Shown: one piece after another, positions 1 through 6,646 of the stretch | How the letters are laid out: each line of letters begins with the position of its first letter | Numbering within the stretch: the first letter of the stretch is position 1 | NCBI GenBank assembly: GCA_046330955.1 | Contig: JAXLRT010000011.1 | Location: forward strand, 1-64,000 | From: JADJPO01 sp046330955 | GTDB taxonomy: Bacteria > Actinomycetota > Actinomycetes > Actinomycetales > Kineosporiaceae | Length of the DNA stretch: 64,000 nt | Direction: 5' to 3' | The notes under the pieces: model-generated | What the model was told of the DNA's origin: nothing | The model's database searches: none | The model's input: only the letters and a program-made list of their open reading frames with translations | Made by a program: the position numbers and the translations under genes

Positions 1-57
1 GATTCCCCAGTAGTGGGGGTCGGGACGTTACTCGTTCACTGCCGCGAGTGCCGAGGA

Positions 58-897
58 TCAGGGATCCATGCCCTTGGCGGCATAGCGCTCGAACAGTTCC
101 ACGGCCGAGCGTCCCAACGCGCTGCCCGGTACCGGGCGCCCGTCCAGGGTCTGCACCTGCTGCACGTTGCGGGTCGAGCTGGTCAGCAGGACGTCGCGCG
201 CCCGCCCCAGCGCCTCGATCGGCACGTCACGCTCGAGAACCGGCAGCCCATCGGCCACCGCCCACTCCAGGAACAGCTCCCGGGTGATGCCGGCCAGGCA
301 ACCGGAGCCGAGCGGCGGCGTGACCAGCACGCCGTCCAGATCGAGGACGACGTTCGATCCGGTGCCCTCGCACAGATTGCCGGCCGTGTTGGGCAGCAGC
401 GCCTCGTGGGCGCCCTGGTCGTGGGCTCGCTGCAGGGCGACCACGTTCTCGGCATATGAGGTGGTCTTGGCCCCCGCGACCGCCGAGTGTTCGTTGCGCG
501 TCCAGGGCACGGTGACCGCGGCGATCCGGTCGGGCCACGGTGCGGCGGCACTCAGGGCCAGCACCAGGGTGGGCGGGGCATCGCCGCGGTCCGACCCGAG
601 CGGACCCGCTCCCCCGGTCAGCGTGATCCGCAACCGTCCCAGGGGCAGCGGCTCCCGGGCAGAGATCAACTGCGTCGTCGCCTCGCGCACCACCTCGGCC
701 GTCGGGCAGGCCAGTCCCAGGACGGCGGCCGACCGTGCGAGGCGGCGCAGGTGGCGCGTGAGCGCGAAGACCTCGCCGTGGAGCACCTTGCAGGTCTCGA
801 ACACGCCGTCGCCGACGGTGAGGCCGTGATCGAGCGCGCCGACCCGCGCGGCCGCGGCGTCCATGACCTGCCCGTCGATCCACACCGTCGTGGTCAC
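58..897 (-). CDS. pabC: Aminotransferase class IV, aminodeoxychorismate lyase-like
   Basis: A 279-residue PLP enzyme of fold type IV. Residues GAKTTSYAEN place the likely PLP lysine at K144, and NLCEGTGSNVV (about 174-184) is the usual phosphate-binding segment of this family. The family includes 4-amino-4-deoxychorismate lyase, branched-chain aminotransferases and D-amino acid transaminases. The 4-nt overlap with the upstream chorismate-binding gene supports the lyase role, which converts aminodeoxychorismate to p-aminobenzoate and pyruvate for folate. The assignment rests mainly on this pairing. Length is normal for the family and no defect is visible. Confidence 0.85.
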   Translation of the reverse strand: MTTTVWIDGQVMDAAAARVGALDHGLTVGDGVFETCKVLHGEVFALTRHLRRLARSAAVLGLACPTAEVVREATTQLISAREPLPLGRLRITLTGGAGPLGSDRGDAPPTLVLALSAAAPWPDRIAAVTVPWTRNEHSAVAGAKTTSYAENVVALQRAHDQGAHEALLPNTAGNLCEGTGSNVVLDLDGVLVTPPLGSGCLAGITRELFLEWAVADGLPVLERDVPIEALGRARDVLLTSSTRNVQQVQTLDGRPVPGSALGRSAVELFERYAAKGMDP

Positions 898-1991
898 TGT
901 CCGACTCCCCTGTTCCCTGCCCGGTTCACGGCTCCGGTCAACTGCTCACCGGAGGGTCGTGAAGCCAGGCCCACCAACCGTGCCGCCTTCAGCTCGGTCT
1001 CGGCCCACTCGCCGTCCGGGTCGCTGCCCCAGGTGATGCCGGCGCCGGTGCCGAACCAGATGCGACCCTCATCCCACCAGAAACTGCGGATCCCGACGGC
1101 CAGAGCGGCGGTTCCGGCGTCAGCGTCGACCCAGCCGATCGCCCCGCAGTAGGGGCCGCGCGGCACCGGCTCGAGATCGGCGATGGCCCGCAGGGCGCTG
1201 CTCTTGGGTGCCCCCGAGACGGAGCCCGGCGGCATGGTGGCCGCCAGCAGCTCGGGCCAGCCGGCGTGGTCGGCCAGCCGGCCCTGCACCGTCGAGACCA
1301 GGTGCACCAGGCCCGGATGGTGCTCGATCTCGAGCAACCCGGTCACCTCGACGGTGCCGGGGCGGCAGGTGTGCTGCAAGTCGTTGCGCACCAGGTCGAC
1401 GATCATGACGTTCTCGGCGGTGTCCTTGGGCAGCAGGTCGGCGGCGGTGACCCCGGTGCCCTTGATCGGCGAGGAGGCGATCACCTCACCCTCGCGACGC
1501 AGGAACAGTTCCGGCGAGGCCGAGACCACACGGGCCGCCGGCTGCCCGGGCCGGGCCGGGACGTCGATCACCCCCGCGAAGGGCGCCGGGTTGCCGGCCG
1601 CGAGCACCCGGGCCAGCGCCCATGGGTCGTTCGCGGCGTCGTCCAGGATTGGGACCTCGGTGGAGACCAGGCGGCAGAGGTTGACCTGGTAGACCTCGCC
1701 CTCGCGGATCCGGCGACGGATCTCGCGGACGCCGGCCACGTAGCCGGCGCGGTCCAGGGACGTCGTCCAGGTGCCGGGCAGACCGGGCCAGGGGCGAACC
1801 GGTGGCGGCAGCGGCGCCGGGCGGCGGTGGGCGAACCGCCAGAGCCGGACGTCGCCCTCGAAGGTGATCACCACGGCCCACCAACCGCCCCGGTCGAGGA
1901 CGGCGACGTCATTACTCACCTCGACCACGCCGGTGGCCAGGACGCCGCCGAACCAGGCGCTGCCAGAGGGGTTGTCGAGCCGTGGGGACAC
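894..1991 (-). CDS. pabB: Chorismate-binding enzyme, aminodeoxychorismate synthase component I-like
   Basis: A 365-residue chorismate-utilising enzyme that likely forms 4-amino-4-deoxychorismate. Visible family blocks are SASPELFL (157-164), SPIKGTG (174-180), AENVMIVDLVRNDL (192-205) and PPGSVSGAPK (254-263). The usual PIKGTR block ends in Gly here instead of Arg. The N-terminal subdomain is short compared with full-length TrpE/PabB. The start is GTG at 1991. It is translationally coupled to the lyase gene downstream (4-nt overlap), so the pair probably makes p-aminobenzoate. Anthranilate synthase is less likely because no trp gene is nearby. Confidence 0.85.
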   Translation of the reverse strand: MSPRLDNPSGSAWFGGVLATGVVEVSNDVAVLDRGGWWAVVITFEGDVRLWRFAHRRPAPLPPPVRPWPGLPGTWTTSLDRAGYVAGVREIRRRIREGEVYQVNLCRLVSTEVPILDDAANDPWALARVLAAGNPAPFAGVIDVPARPGQPAARVVSASPELFLRREGEVIASSPIKGTGVTAADLLPKDTAENVMIVDLVRNDLQHTCRPGTVEVTGLLEIEHHPGLVHLVSTVQGRLADHAGWPELLAATMPPGSVSGAPKSSALRAIADLEPVPRGPYCGAIGWVDADAGTAALAVGIRSFWWDEGRIWFGTGAGITWGSDPDGEWAETELKAARLVGLASRPSGEQLTGAVNRAGNRGVGQ

Positions 1992-2007
1992 GTGCGCACG
2001 CTAGTGG

Positions 2008-2038
2008 TTGGACGCTCGGCGCGCCGGTCGGCTATGGT
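2008..2038 (+). promoter_or_regulatory. Candidate promoter of the tRNA cluster
   Basis: TTGGAC (2008-2013) and TATGGT (2033-2038) are separated by 19 nt and lie about 54 nt before tRNA-Gly. The resemblance to a housekeeping sigma promoter is moderate and the spacer is slightly long. Confidence 0.35.
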
Positions 2039-2091
2039 CTGAACCGCTGCACCGGAGCAACGGTCCCAGGGCCGAACGACGGGGCGAGCAT

Positions 2092-2164
2092 GCGGACGTG
2101 GCTCAGTTGGTAGAGCATCACCTTGCCAAGGTGAGGGTCGCGGGTTCGAATCCCGTCGTCCGCT
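2092..2164 (+). tRNA. tRNA-Gly (anticodon GCC)
   Basis: A complete cloverleaf is visible. The acceptor stem pairs GCGGACG (2092-2098) with CGTCCGC (2157-2163). The anticodon arm is TCACC-TTGCCAA-GGTGA, with anticodon GCC in the loop. The T arm GCGGGTTCGAATCCCGT follows, with discriminator T at 2164. CCA is not encoded. Confidence 0.97.
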
Positions 2165-2186
2165 CGAAAGGGTTCACCCGGAACAC

Positions 2187-2257
2187 GGTGGAGTGGCCGA
2201 GAGGCGAGGCAACGGCCTGCAAAGCCGTCTACACGGGTTCAAATCCCGTCTCCACCT
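2187..2257 (+). tRNA. tRNA-Cys (anticodon GCA)
   Basis: The acceptor stem pairs GGTGGAG (2187-2193) with CTCCACC (2250-2256). The anticodon loop contains TGCAAA, giving GCA, and the T arm is ACGGGTTCAAATCCCGT. Discriminator base U (2257) matches the known cysteine identity element. CCA is not encoded. It lies 22 nt after tRNA-Gly, presumably in the same transcript. Confidence 0.97.
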
Positions 2258-2291
2258 CGCAGCATCGGCCCCCTGGGCCGGTGAAGCTCGA

Positions 2292-2366
2292 GGGCGATTA
2301 GCTCAGTGGGAGAGCGCTTCCTTGACACGGAAGAGGTCACTGGTTCAATCCCAGTATCGCCCACCA
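2292..2366 (+). tRNA. tRNA-Val (anticodon GAC), CCA encoded
   Basis: The acceptor stem pairs GGGCGAT (2292-2298) with ATCGCCC (2356-2362), followed by discriminator A and an encoded CCA (2364-2366). The anticodon arm is CTTCC-TTGACAC-GGAAG with anticodon GAC. Its 3' half, from 2323 onward, is repeated at 3292. The gene itself is intact, as expected when an integrase uses a tRNA 3' end as attachment site and regenerates it. Confidence 0.97.
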
Positions 2367-2385
2367 CAAACCCGCAGGTCAGAGG
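2323..2385 (+). repeat. Direct repeat, left copy (attL-like, 3' end of tRNA-Val)
   Basis: The first 46 bases (2323-2368), covering the anticodon loop through CCA-CA of tRNA-Val, are identical to 3292-3337. After a 3-base mismatch a further 14 bases (CCGCAGGTCAGAGG, 2372-2385) match 3341-3354 at the same 969-bp offset. This is the usual architecture of a tRNA-site integration. Confidence 0.85.
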
Positions 2386-2547
2386 TCTGATGCGCTAGAC
2401 CCGGAAGAGTCGTCTGCCGACTGGGTGACATTCTGCGTGAGTCTGCCCTCATTGCGCGGAGCCGCTGGCGGTGGACCAACTCAGCGCCGTGCCTACCCAC
2501 CCCTGTTCTGAGCACGTTGGCTTGATCCCTCGCCCTACGATGCGAGC

Positions 2548-2764
2548 ATGATCGATCGCCTCGGGCGCGTCTTCAGTCGGGATCGAGTGAAGCACTACGG
2601 AGACTGTCCGAGCTGCCAGCACGACTGGCGGGAACATCCCGGAGGGGAACTTCGGTACCGCGCTCGATCAGATCTGCGGTGAGTGCAAGTACGAGTTCGA
2701 CCATGAACATCGGGAAACGTCGGAGCCCGGCTGCCGCGTTTCGGCCGCACCGCCGCCTGCATGA
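2548..2764 (+). pseudogene. Frameshifted small zinc-ribbon protein gene
   Basis: ATG at 2548 opens a frame with a CPSC pair that stops after 46 codons. One extra base near 2640-2650 (run GGAGGGGAAC) explains this. In the next frame the protein continues with a CGEC pair and an acidic stretch YEFDHEH, ending with TGA at 2762-2764. Joined, the product is about 71 residues with two CxxC knuckles about 27 residues apart, consistent with a small zinc ribbon. It lies inside the tRNA-Val-bounded unit. The single-base shift could be decay or a sequencing error in a G run. Confidence 0.5.
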
Positions 2765-2779
2765 CAATCGGCCGGTAAC

Positions 2780-2939
2780 CTACCCGAGCCAGATGATGCG
2801 AAGCACGGCCACGCGGAGCTGATCCTCCCAAGGCGCAATCTCCAGCAAGGACAGCACCTCGGCGAACAGAGCCAGCGCCGACACAGGCAGTGCCCCGACA
2901 TCGCCGGCCGCCTCGGGTCGATCCCCGGTTGGTACACCA
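2780..2939 (-). pseudogene. Remnant of a RelE/ParE-like toxin gene
   Basis: Two frames must be combined. VYQPGIDP begins at 2937, then a shift leads into a frame reading EAAGDVGALPVSALALFAEV and ending APWEDQLRVAVLRIIWLG with TAG at 2780-2782. Only about 50 residues remain, compared with roughly 80-100 usual for small toxins paired with this kind of antitoxin, so an internal deletion is likely. It directly follows the antitoxin-like frame. The toxin assignment comes from recall of the family and gene order, not a search. Confidence 0.4.
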
Positions 2940-3245
2940 GAGACCCAGGCGAGCCTTCATCGCGGACCAGGACTCAATCGGGAGGTCCTCACCGTGCTGC
3001 AGCCGCTCCGCGCGATCCAGCATCCGACGGTGCCGCTGCGGATCTTGTGACAACAACGCCACCCGGTCCCACCGCTCCAGCATCTCCAGCACCGGAGTCA
3101 GGTCCAGGGTCTCCATCGCCTCACGCATCACCTGGCGGTACTCCCGGTCGAAATCCCCCGCCTCCTCGGGAAGGAGAGAGACCCGGATCGCCCGCGGAGA
3201 GCGGCCCTGCACGCCCGGGGCGGGGTCGGGCTGCGCGATCGACAT
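2940..3245 (-). pseudogene. DUF6247-like antitoxin remnant, stop codon lost
   Basis: From ATG at 3245 about 102 residues read as a coherent protein, including LLPEEAGDFDREYRQVMREA, ETLDLTPVLEMLERW and LQHGEDLPIESWSA. I recognise these as resembling the DUF6247 family, often found upstream of small RelE/ParE-type toxins. After RLGL the frame runs on into nonsense to 2595. The expected stop/start overlap with the toxin appears destroyed by a short deletion. The longer open frame from 3272 is therefore not a real 225-residue protein. Confidence 0.45.
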
Positions 3246-3291
3246 GCCGACGACACCTCGCGCAACGCTCACGGGACGATGTAGGGCGTGA

Positions 3292-3354
3292 TGACACGGA
3301 AGAGGTCACTGGTTCAATCCCAGTATCGCCCACCACATCACCGCAGGTCAGAGG
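3292..3354 (+). repeat. Direct repeat, right copy (attR-like)
   Basis: This repeats the 3' part of tRNA-Val(GAC) plus flanking sequence, 969 bp downstream of the intact gene: 46 identical bases (3292-3337), 3 mismatches, 14 identical bases (3341-3354). It lacks the acceptor 5' strand and D arm, so it is not a functional tRNA. No integrase gene lies between the repeats. Confidence 0.8.
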
Positions 3355-3464
3355 CCGGTGCCCAGAACATCGGGACCGGTCTCGAGATCATTCCTCCGCA
3401 GTTCTTTCGCGAATCTGCGCGGCACCGACCGACACTGACCGGATCGTCGGCTGGGCGGGCAGGT

Positions 3465-3480
3465 ACTGGGCAGTCCCAGT
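3465..3480. terminator. Small hairpin near the GNAT gene 3' end
   Basis: ACTGGG-CAGT-CCCAGT forms a 6-bp stem with a 4-nt loop, about 65 nt downstream of the GNAT stop on the minus strand. There is no U-run. The rest of the gene-free stretch 3355-3543 shows nothing else recognisable. Confidence 0.25.
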
Positions 3481-3543
3481 CGGGCTGATCTGACCACTCG
3501 CGTGTGCATCAGGGCCGCGAGCCAGCGTCGACCTGCCGAGTTG

Positions 3544-4122
3544 TCAGCGCAGGTCGAGGCGCATGAGGACGCGAGGGAAGCCGCCGCTGACCGCCGTGGT
3601 GTCGGCGGCCTTGGTGAACCCCGCGTCTTCGAAGAGCTTGCGGGTGCCGACGTAGGCCATGGTGAGGTCGACGCGCTGGCCCTGGTTGTCTACGGGGTAG
3701 CCCTCCACGGCCGGTGCGCCGCGGGTGCGGGCGTAGGCAACGGCACCGTCGAGCAAACTGCGGGACGAGCCACGCCCCCGGCGACCGGCCCGGACCCGGA
3801 TGCACCAGATGGTCCAGACCGGAAGGTCGTCCACGTGCGGGATCTTCGACGATCTCGCGAAGGTCAGGCTCGAGCGAGGGGCGACTCCTGCCCAGCCGAC
3901 CACGTCCAGACCGTCATAGGCCAGCACCCCTGGGGCAGGATCCTCACCGCACAACCGTCGGGCATGGTCCGCGCGGGCTTGGCCCACCAGTTCGCGGTTG
4001 GCCTTGGAGTCGAGCCGGTAGCTCAGGCACCAGCAGACGGTCGAAGCGGGGTTCTTGGACCCGAGCACCGCCGCAACGTCGGCGAACCTGTCCGCGGTGG
4101 CGGGATGGATGTCCAGACCCAT
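3544..4122 (-). CDS. GNAT-family N-acetyltransferase
   Basis: The product is 192 residues from ATG at 4122, chosen over the upstream in-frame ATG at 4197 because GGAGG lies 8 nt before it. The core reads VWTIWCIRVRAGRRGRGSSRSLL, matching the acetyl-CoA pyrophosphate-loop pattern R/Q-x-x-G-x-G/A of GNAT enzymes. The C-terminal LFEDAGF is also typical. The N-terminus contains a CWCLSYR segment. It is the third gene of a minus-strand group with the DJ-1-like and MarR genes, 64 nt after the MarR stop. The substrate is unknown. Confidence 0.8.
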   Translation of the reverse strand: MGLDIHPATADRFADVAAVLGSKNPASTVCWCLSYRLDSKANRELVGQARADHARRLCGEDPAPGVLAYDGLDVVGWAGVAPRSSLTFARSSKIPHVDDLPVWTIWCIRVRAGRRGRGSSRSLLDGAVAYARTRGAPAVEGYPVDNQGQRVDLTMAYVGTRKLFEDAGFTKAADTTAVSGGFPRVLMRLDLR

Positions 4123-4186
4123 GTGCGTTCCTCCAAAGGATGGTGAGGGTGGCGCGGCCGCGCGATCGCGGCGTCCGCGGCGTTGG

Positions 4187-4651
4187 TCACTCGTCAAGGT
4201 CCACGAGTGCGGCCGTGATTCGATCCATCACCTGGATGGCCTGTCTGAGATCTTCGTCCCCGACGATGTCCCGGAGCGTCCTCGCCAATGCCGCGATTCC
4301 TGGGCGGAGGGCGTCGATCGCCTGCCAGCCCTGCGGTGTCGGGGTGAGCAGCTTGGCCCTCGCGTGGTCCGGGTTCGGACGATAGTCGGCGAACCCTTCC
4401 CGAACGAGCAGATCCGCGATGCGCTGGACGCTCTGCCGGGTCAGGCCCATCTCTCGCGCCACCCCGGACACTGTCAAGGGCTGACGCAAGACGGCTCCCA
4501 GCACCTGCCACCACGCAGCAGTCAGCCCTGCCGGCTTGGCCAGCTTGTCTGCCACCTGCAGCAGCTCGCCGTTGAGCCGGAACGTGCGGAGCACCAGTTC
4601 GGTGAACGCCTCACGCTCGCCGGACACGGCGTGAGACTCGCTCTCGGTCAC
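4187..4651 (-). CDS. MarR-family transcriptional regulator
   Basis: 154 residues from a GTG start that overlaps the DJ-1-like gene stop by 4 nt. The winged-helix core is LTVSGVAREMGLTRQSVQRIADLLVREGFADY, followed by a wing with DHARAKLLTPTPQG, characteristic of MarR proteins. Helices at both ends would form the dimer interface. MarR proteins often repress their own operon through inverted repeats, and two near-identical 14-bp palindromes sit at the operon start (5291-5323). The ligand is unknown. The neighbours suggest response to an electrophile or oxidant. Confidence 0.88.
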   Translation of the reverse strand: MTESESHAVSGEREAFTELVLRTFRLNGELLQVADKLAKPAGLTAAWWQVLGAVLRQPLTVSGVAREMGLTRQSVQRIADLLVREGFADYRPNPDHARAKLLTPTPQGWQAIDALRPGIAALARTLRDIVGDEDLRQAIQVMDRITAALVDLDE

Positions 4652-5289
4652 GCCGGCGCGGCGGCCAGCGCCGCGAAGGCCGTCGGATCGTGCTGGCCGA
4701 ACAACCGGTACCAGGCGTCCAGGACCTGCGGCGGGAACACGCCGAGCAGATCCAAGGCCGCTCGCGCGAACTCCACCGGATGGGTCGGCCCAGCAGTGAT
4801 CAGGCCCCGGTCGGTCACGACAGCCTCCTGCACATAGCGCGCGCTGCCGGCGTAGGCGCCACCGGCGTGGAGCAGATACTCCAGAGCCGAGCTGGTGTGG
4901 TCGCGGTCATCGAGCAAGCCCGCCCTCGCGAGGCCTGCCGTCGCGCCACAGATCGCCGCGACCGGCACGCCGGCCGACAGGAACTCCCGCGCCGCACACA
5001 GCGCAGGACCCGTCACGCTGTCCGAAGGGTCGACGTCCCAGACATCCGCGCCGGGTAGCACCAGCATGGCGCTGTCCTGCGGGCTGAGATCGGCGAAGGT
5101 CAGGTCGGGCAGCACTCGCATCCCACCCATCGACACGACCGGCTCGAGCGAATCCGCCACCGTGCAGACCCGGAACGCGCCGGGCTCCCGCTGCCAGGCT
5201 CGGTTGTTGGCACGACTCGTGAGGTGGGCGGGCTCCCAGTCGGCCCAGGTCGGGTAGATGGCCACGTGGACTGTCTTGATCATCGTCAT
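4648..5289 (-). CDS. DJ-1/PfpI superfamily protein
   Basis: A protein of about 213 residues from ATG at 5289. ATGs at 5283 and 5298 are alternatives, and the last lies inside a palindrome. The nucleophile-elbow motif is AAICGATAGLA, with the reactive cysteine near residue 114, preceded by LVLPGADVWD. This is the DJ-1/PfpI fold of glyoxalase III-like, amidase-like and chaperone proteins. Specific chemistry cannot be assigned. It is the first gene of the operon DJ-1 / MarR / GNAT. No clear Shine-Dalgarno precedes the start, so a leaderless or very short 5' UTR is possible. Confidence 0.8.
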   Translation of the reverse strand: MTMIKTVHVAIYPTWADWEPAHLTSRANNRAWQREPGAFRVCTVADSLEPVVSMGGMRVLPDLTFADLSPQDSAMLVLPGADVWDVDPSDSVTGPALCAAREFLSAGVPVAAICGATAGLARAGLLDDRDHTSSALEYLLHAGGAYAGSARYVQEAVVTDRGLITAGPTHPVEFARAALDLLGVFPPQVLDAWYRLFGQHDPTAFAALAAAPA

Positions 5290-5290
5290 G

Positions 5291-5323
5291 GACAGCATGC
5301 TGTCATCTCGACAGGATGCTGTC
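5291..5323. promoter_or_regulatory. Tandem palindromic operator candidates for the MarR operon
   Basis: GACAGCATGCTGTC (5291-5304) is a perfect 14-bp palindrome. GACAGGATGCTGTC (5310-5323) is the same with one change. The two are 19 bp apart, about two helical turns. On the minus strand TTGACA (5325-5320) overlaps the outer site, so a bound repressor would cover a -35 element and the start region of the DJ-1-like gene. Confidence 0.65.
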
Positions 5324-5507
5324 AATTGCTCTGAGCCTGACCGCTGCCGTCCACAGGGCCACGAAGGCGACCGCCTCCGCGGACCGGCGCCGTGGCGAGC
5401 CGCCGAGCCGGCCCGCGCGAGCACGAGTCGCGGGTGTCGTCCCGACGATGTGCAGTGTCATGACGTTCACCTCATCCGGGTGCGGTGGGCGGCGAGCAGA
5501 TCGGGTG

Positions 5508-6482
5508 TCAGACCGTGATGACGACCTTGCCGCGGGCCTTGCCGGCCACGAGGTGACGGACCGCGTCCGCAGCGGAGCTCAGCTCGAAGGGCCGGTCCGT
5601 GAACGAGGCGACCGCGCCCGCCACGGCATGCGCCGCGAGGCGCTCCAGGCCCGAGAAGTGCTCCTTGTTCGTGACCATGATCAGTCGCTGGGGAACGAAG
5701 GGGTTGAGCAGCACCGCGTGCAGCTGACGGCCCATGCCCGGGCTCCACCTGGCACCGTTCTCGCCTCCGACGATGGCGAGCGTCCCGGTGGGCGTGACGG
5801 CGCGGCGCAGGCGCGCGATCGGCGTCATCCCTCCGATGTCGAGCACGACGTCGAACGTGCGCGTCCCGTCGGTGAAGTCCTCGCGCGTGTAGTCGATGGC
5901 CTCCGCCGCGCCGAGCTCCCTGACCAGCTGCGCCTTGGCGGCGCTCGCAACCCCGGTGACGATGGCACCCGCCGCGACAGCGAGCTGCACCGCATAGGTC
6001 CCGACTCCGCCCGAGGCTCCGATGACGAGCACGGTCTGCCCGGCCCGCACTCCGGCGGCGTCCAGCGCCCGCAGGGCGGTCAGTCCGGAGACCGGCATGG
6101 CCGCGGCCTGGGTGAACGTGAGGTTCGACGGCTTGTGGGCCAGCTTGATCTCGCGGGCCACGGCGTACTCCGCGAAGGCTCCGCGCGCGATGCCGAACAC
6201 CTCGTCGCCGACCCGGAAGCGCGTGACGTCCGGCCCGATCGCCACGACCGTGCCCGCGACGTCCTGACCGAGCACCCGGTTCCTCGGCCGACGAATCCCG
6301 ATGACGGCACGCACCAGATAGGGCTCCCCCGTCATCAGGTGCACGTCGCCTCGGCTGACGCCGGCTGCGTGCACGCGGAGCAGCACTTCGCCGGCTCCGG
6401 CCGTGGGCTGGTCGATGTCGCGCACCTGCAGGACGTCGGCCGAGCCGTAGGTCTCCTGGACGATCGCCTTCATGGTGGTCAT
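5508..6482 (-). CDS. NAD(P)-dependent zinc-independent alcohol dehydrogenase / quinone oxidoreductase-like (MDR)
   Basis: 324 residues from ATG at 6482, preceded by AGGAGGAG. The N-terminal GroES-like domain includes GEVLLRVHAAGVSRGD and VLGQDVAGTVVAIG. The Rossmann dinucleotide motif is GASGGVGTYAVQLA (155-168). No zinc-ligand cysteines are evident, which favours the quinone oxidoreductase branch. It would reduce quinones or enones with NADPH. It lies on the same strand as the DJ-1 operon but 200 bp upstream, so it is probably a separate unit. Confidence 0.85.
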   Translation of the reverse strand: MTTMKAIVQETYGSADVLQVRDIDQPTAGAGEVLLRVHAAGVSRGDVHLMTGEPYLVRAVIGIRRPRNRVLGQDVAGTVVAIGPDVTRFRVGDEVFGIARGAFAEYAVAREIKLAHKPSNLTFTQAAAMPVSGLTALRALDAAGVRAGQTVLVIGASGGVGTYAVQLAVAAGAIVTGVASAAKAQLVRELGAAEAIDYTREDFTDGTRTFDVVLDIGGMTPIARLRRAVTPTGTLAIVGGENGARWSPGMGRQLHAVLLNPFVPQRLIMVTNKEHFSGLERLAAHAVAGAVASFTDRPFELSSAADAVRHLVAGKARGKVVITV

Positions 6483-6646
6483 GTCTCCTCCTGGGGTGAG
6501 TGCGCCTCGTGGCGCTGTCACAACGCTGACCGGCGGGGCCGCCGGGTCGCGCCGGGGAAATCGCCGGGTTGTCGACACCTGCCCGGACGGCGACGTGCCC
6601 GGTACGCCGCCGAGGGCGCACCGGGCACGGGGCGAGCGCAGTCGAT

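Noticed and set aside
2595..3272. A 225-residue minus-strand open frame
   Set aside because: Only the first part, from 3245 to about 2940, resembles a known protein. The rest is a frame left open after the original stop was lost.
3292..3366. A second tRNA-Val gene
   Set aside because: It lacks the 5' acceptor strand and D arm, so it cannot fold as a tRNA; it is the right attachment-like repeat.
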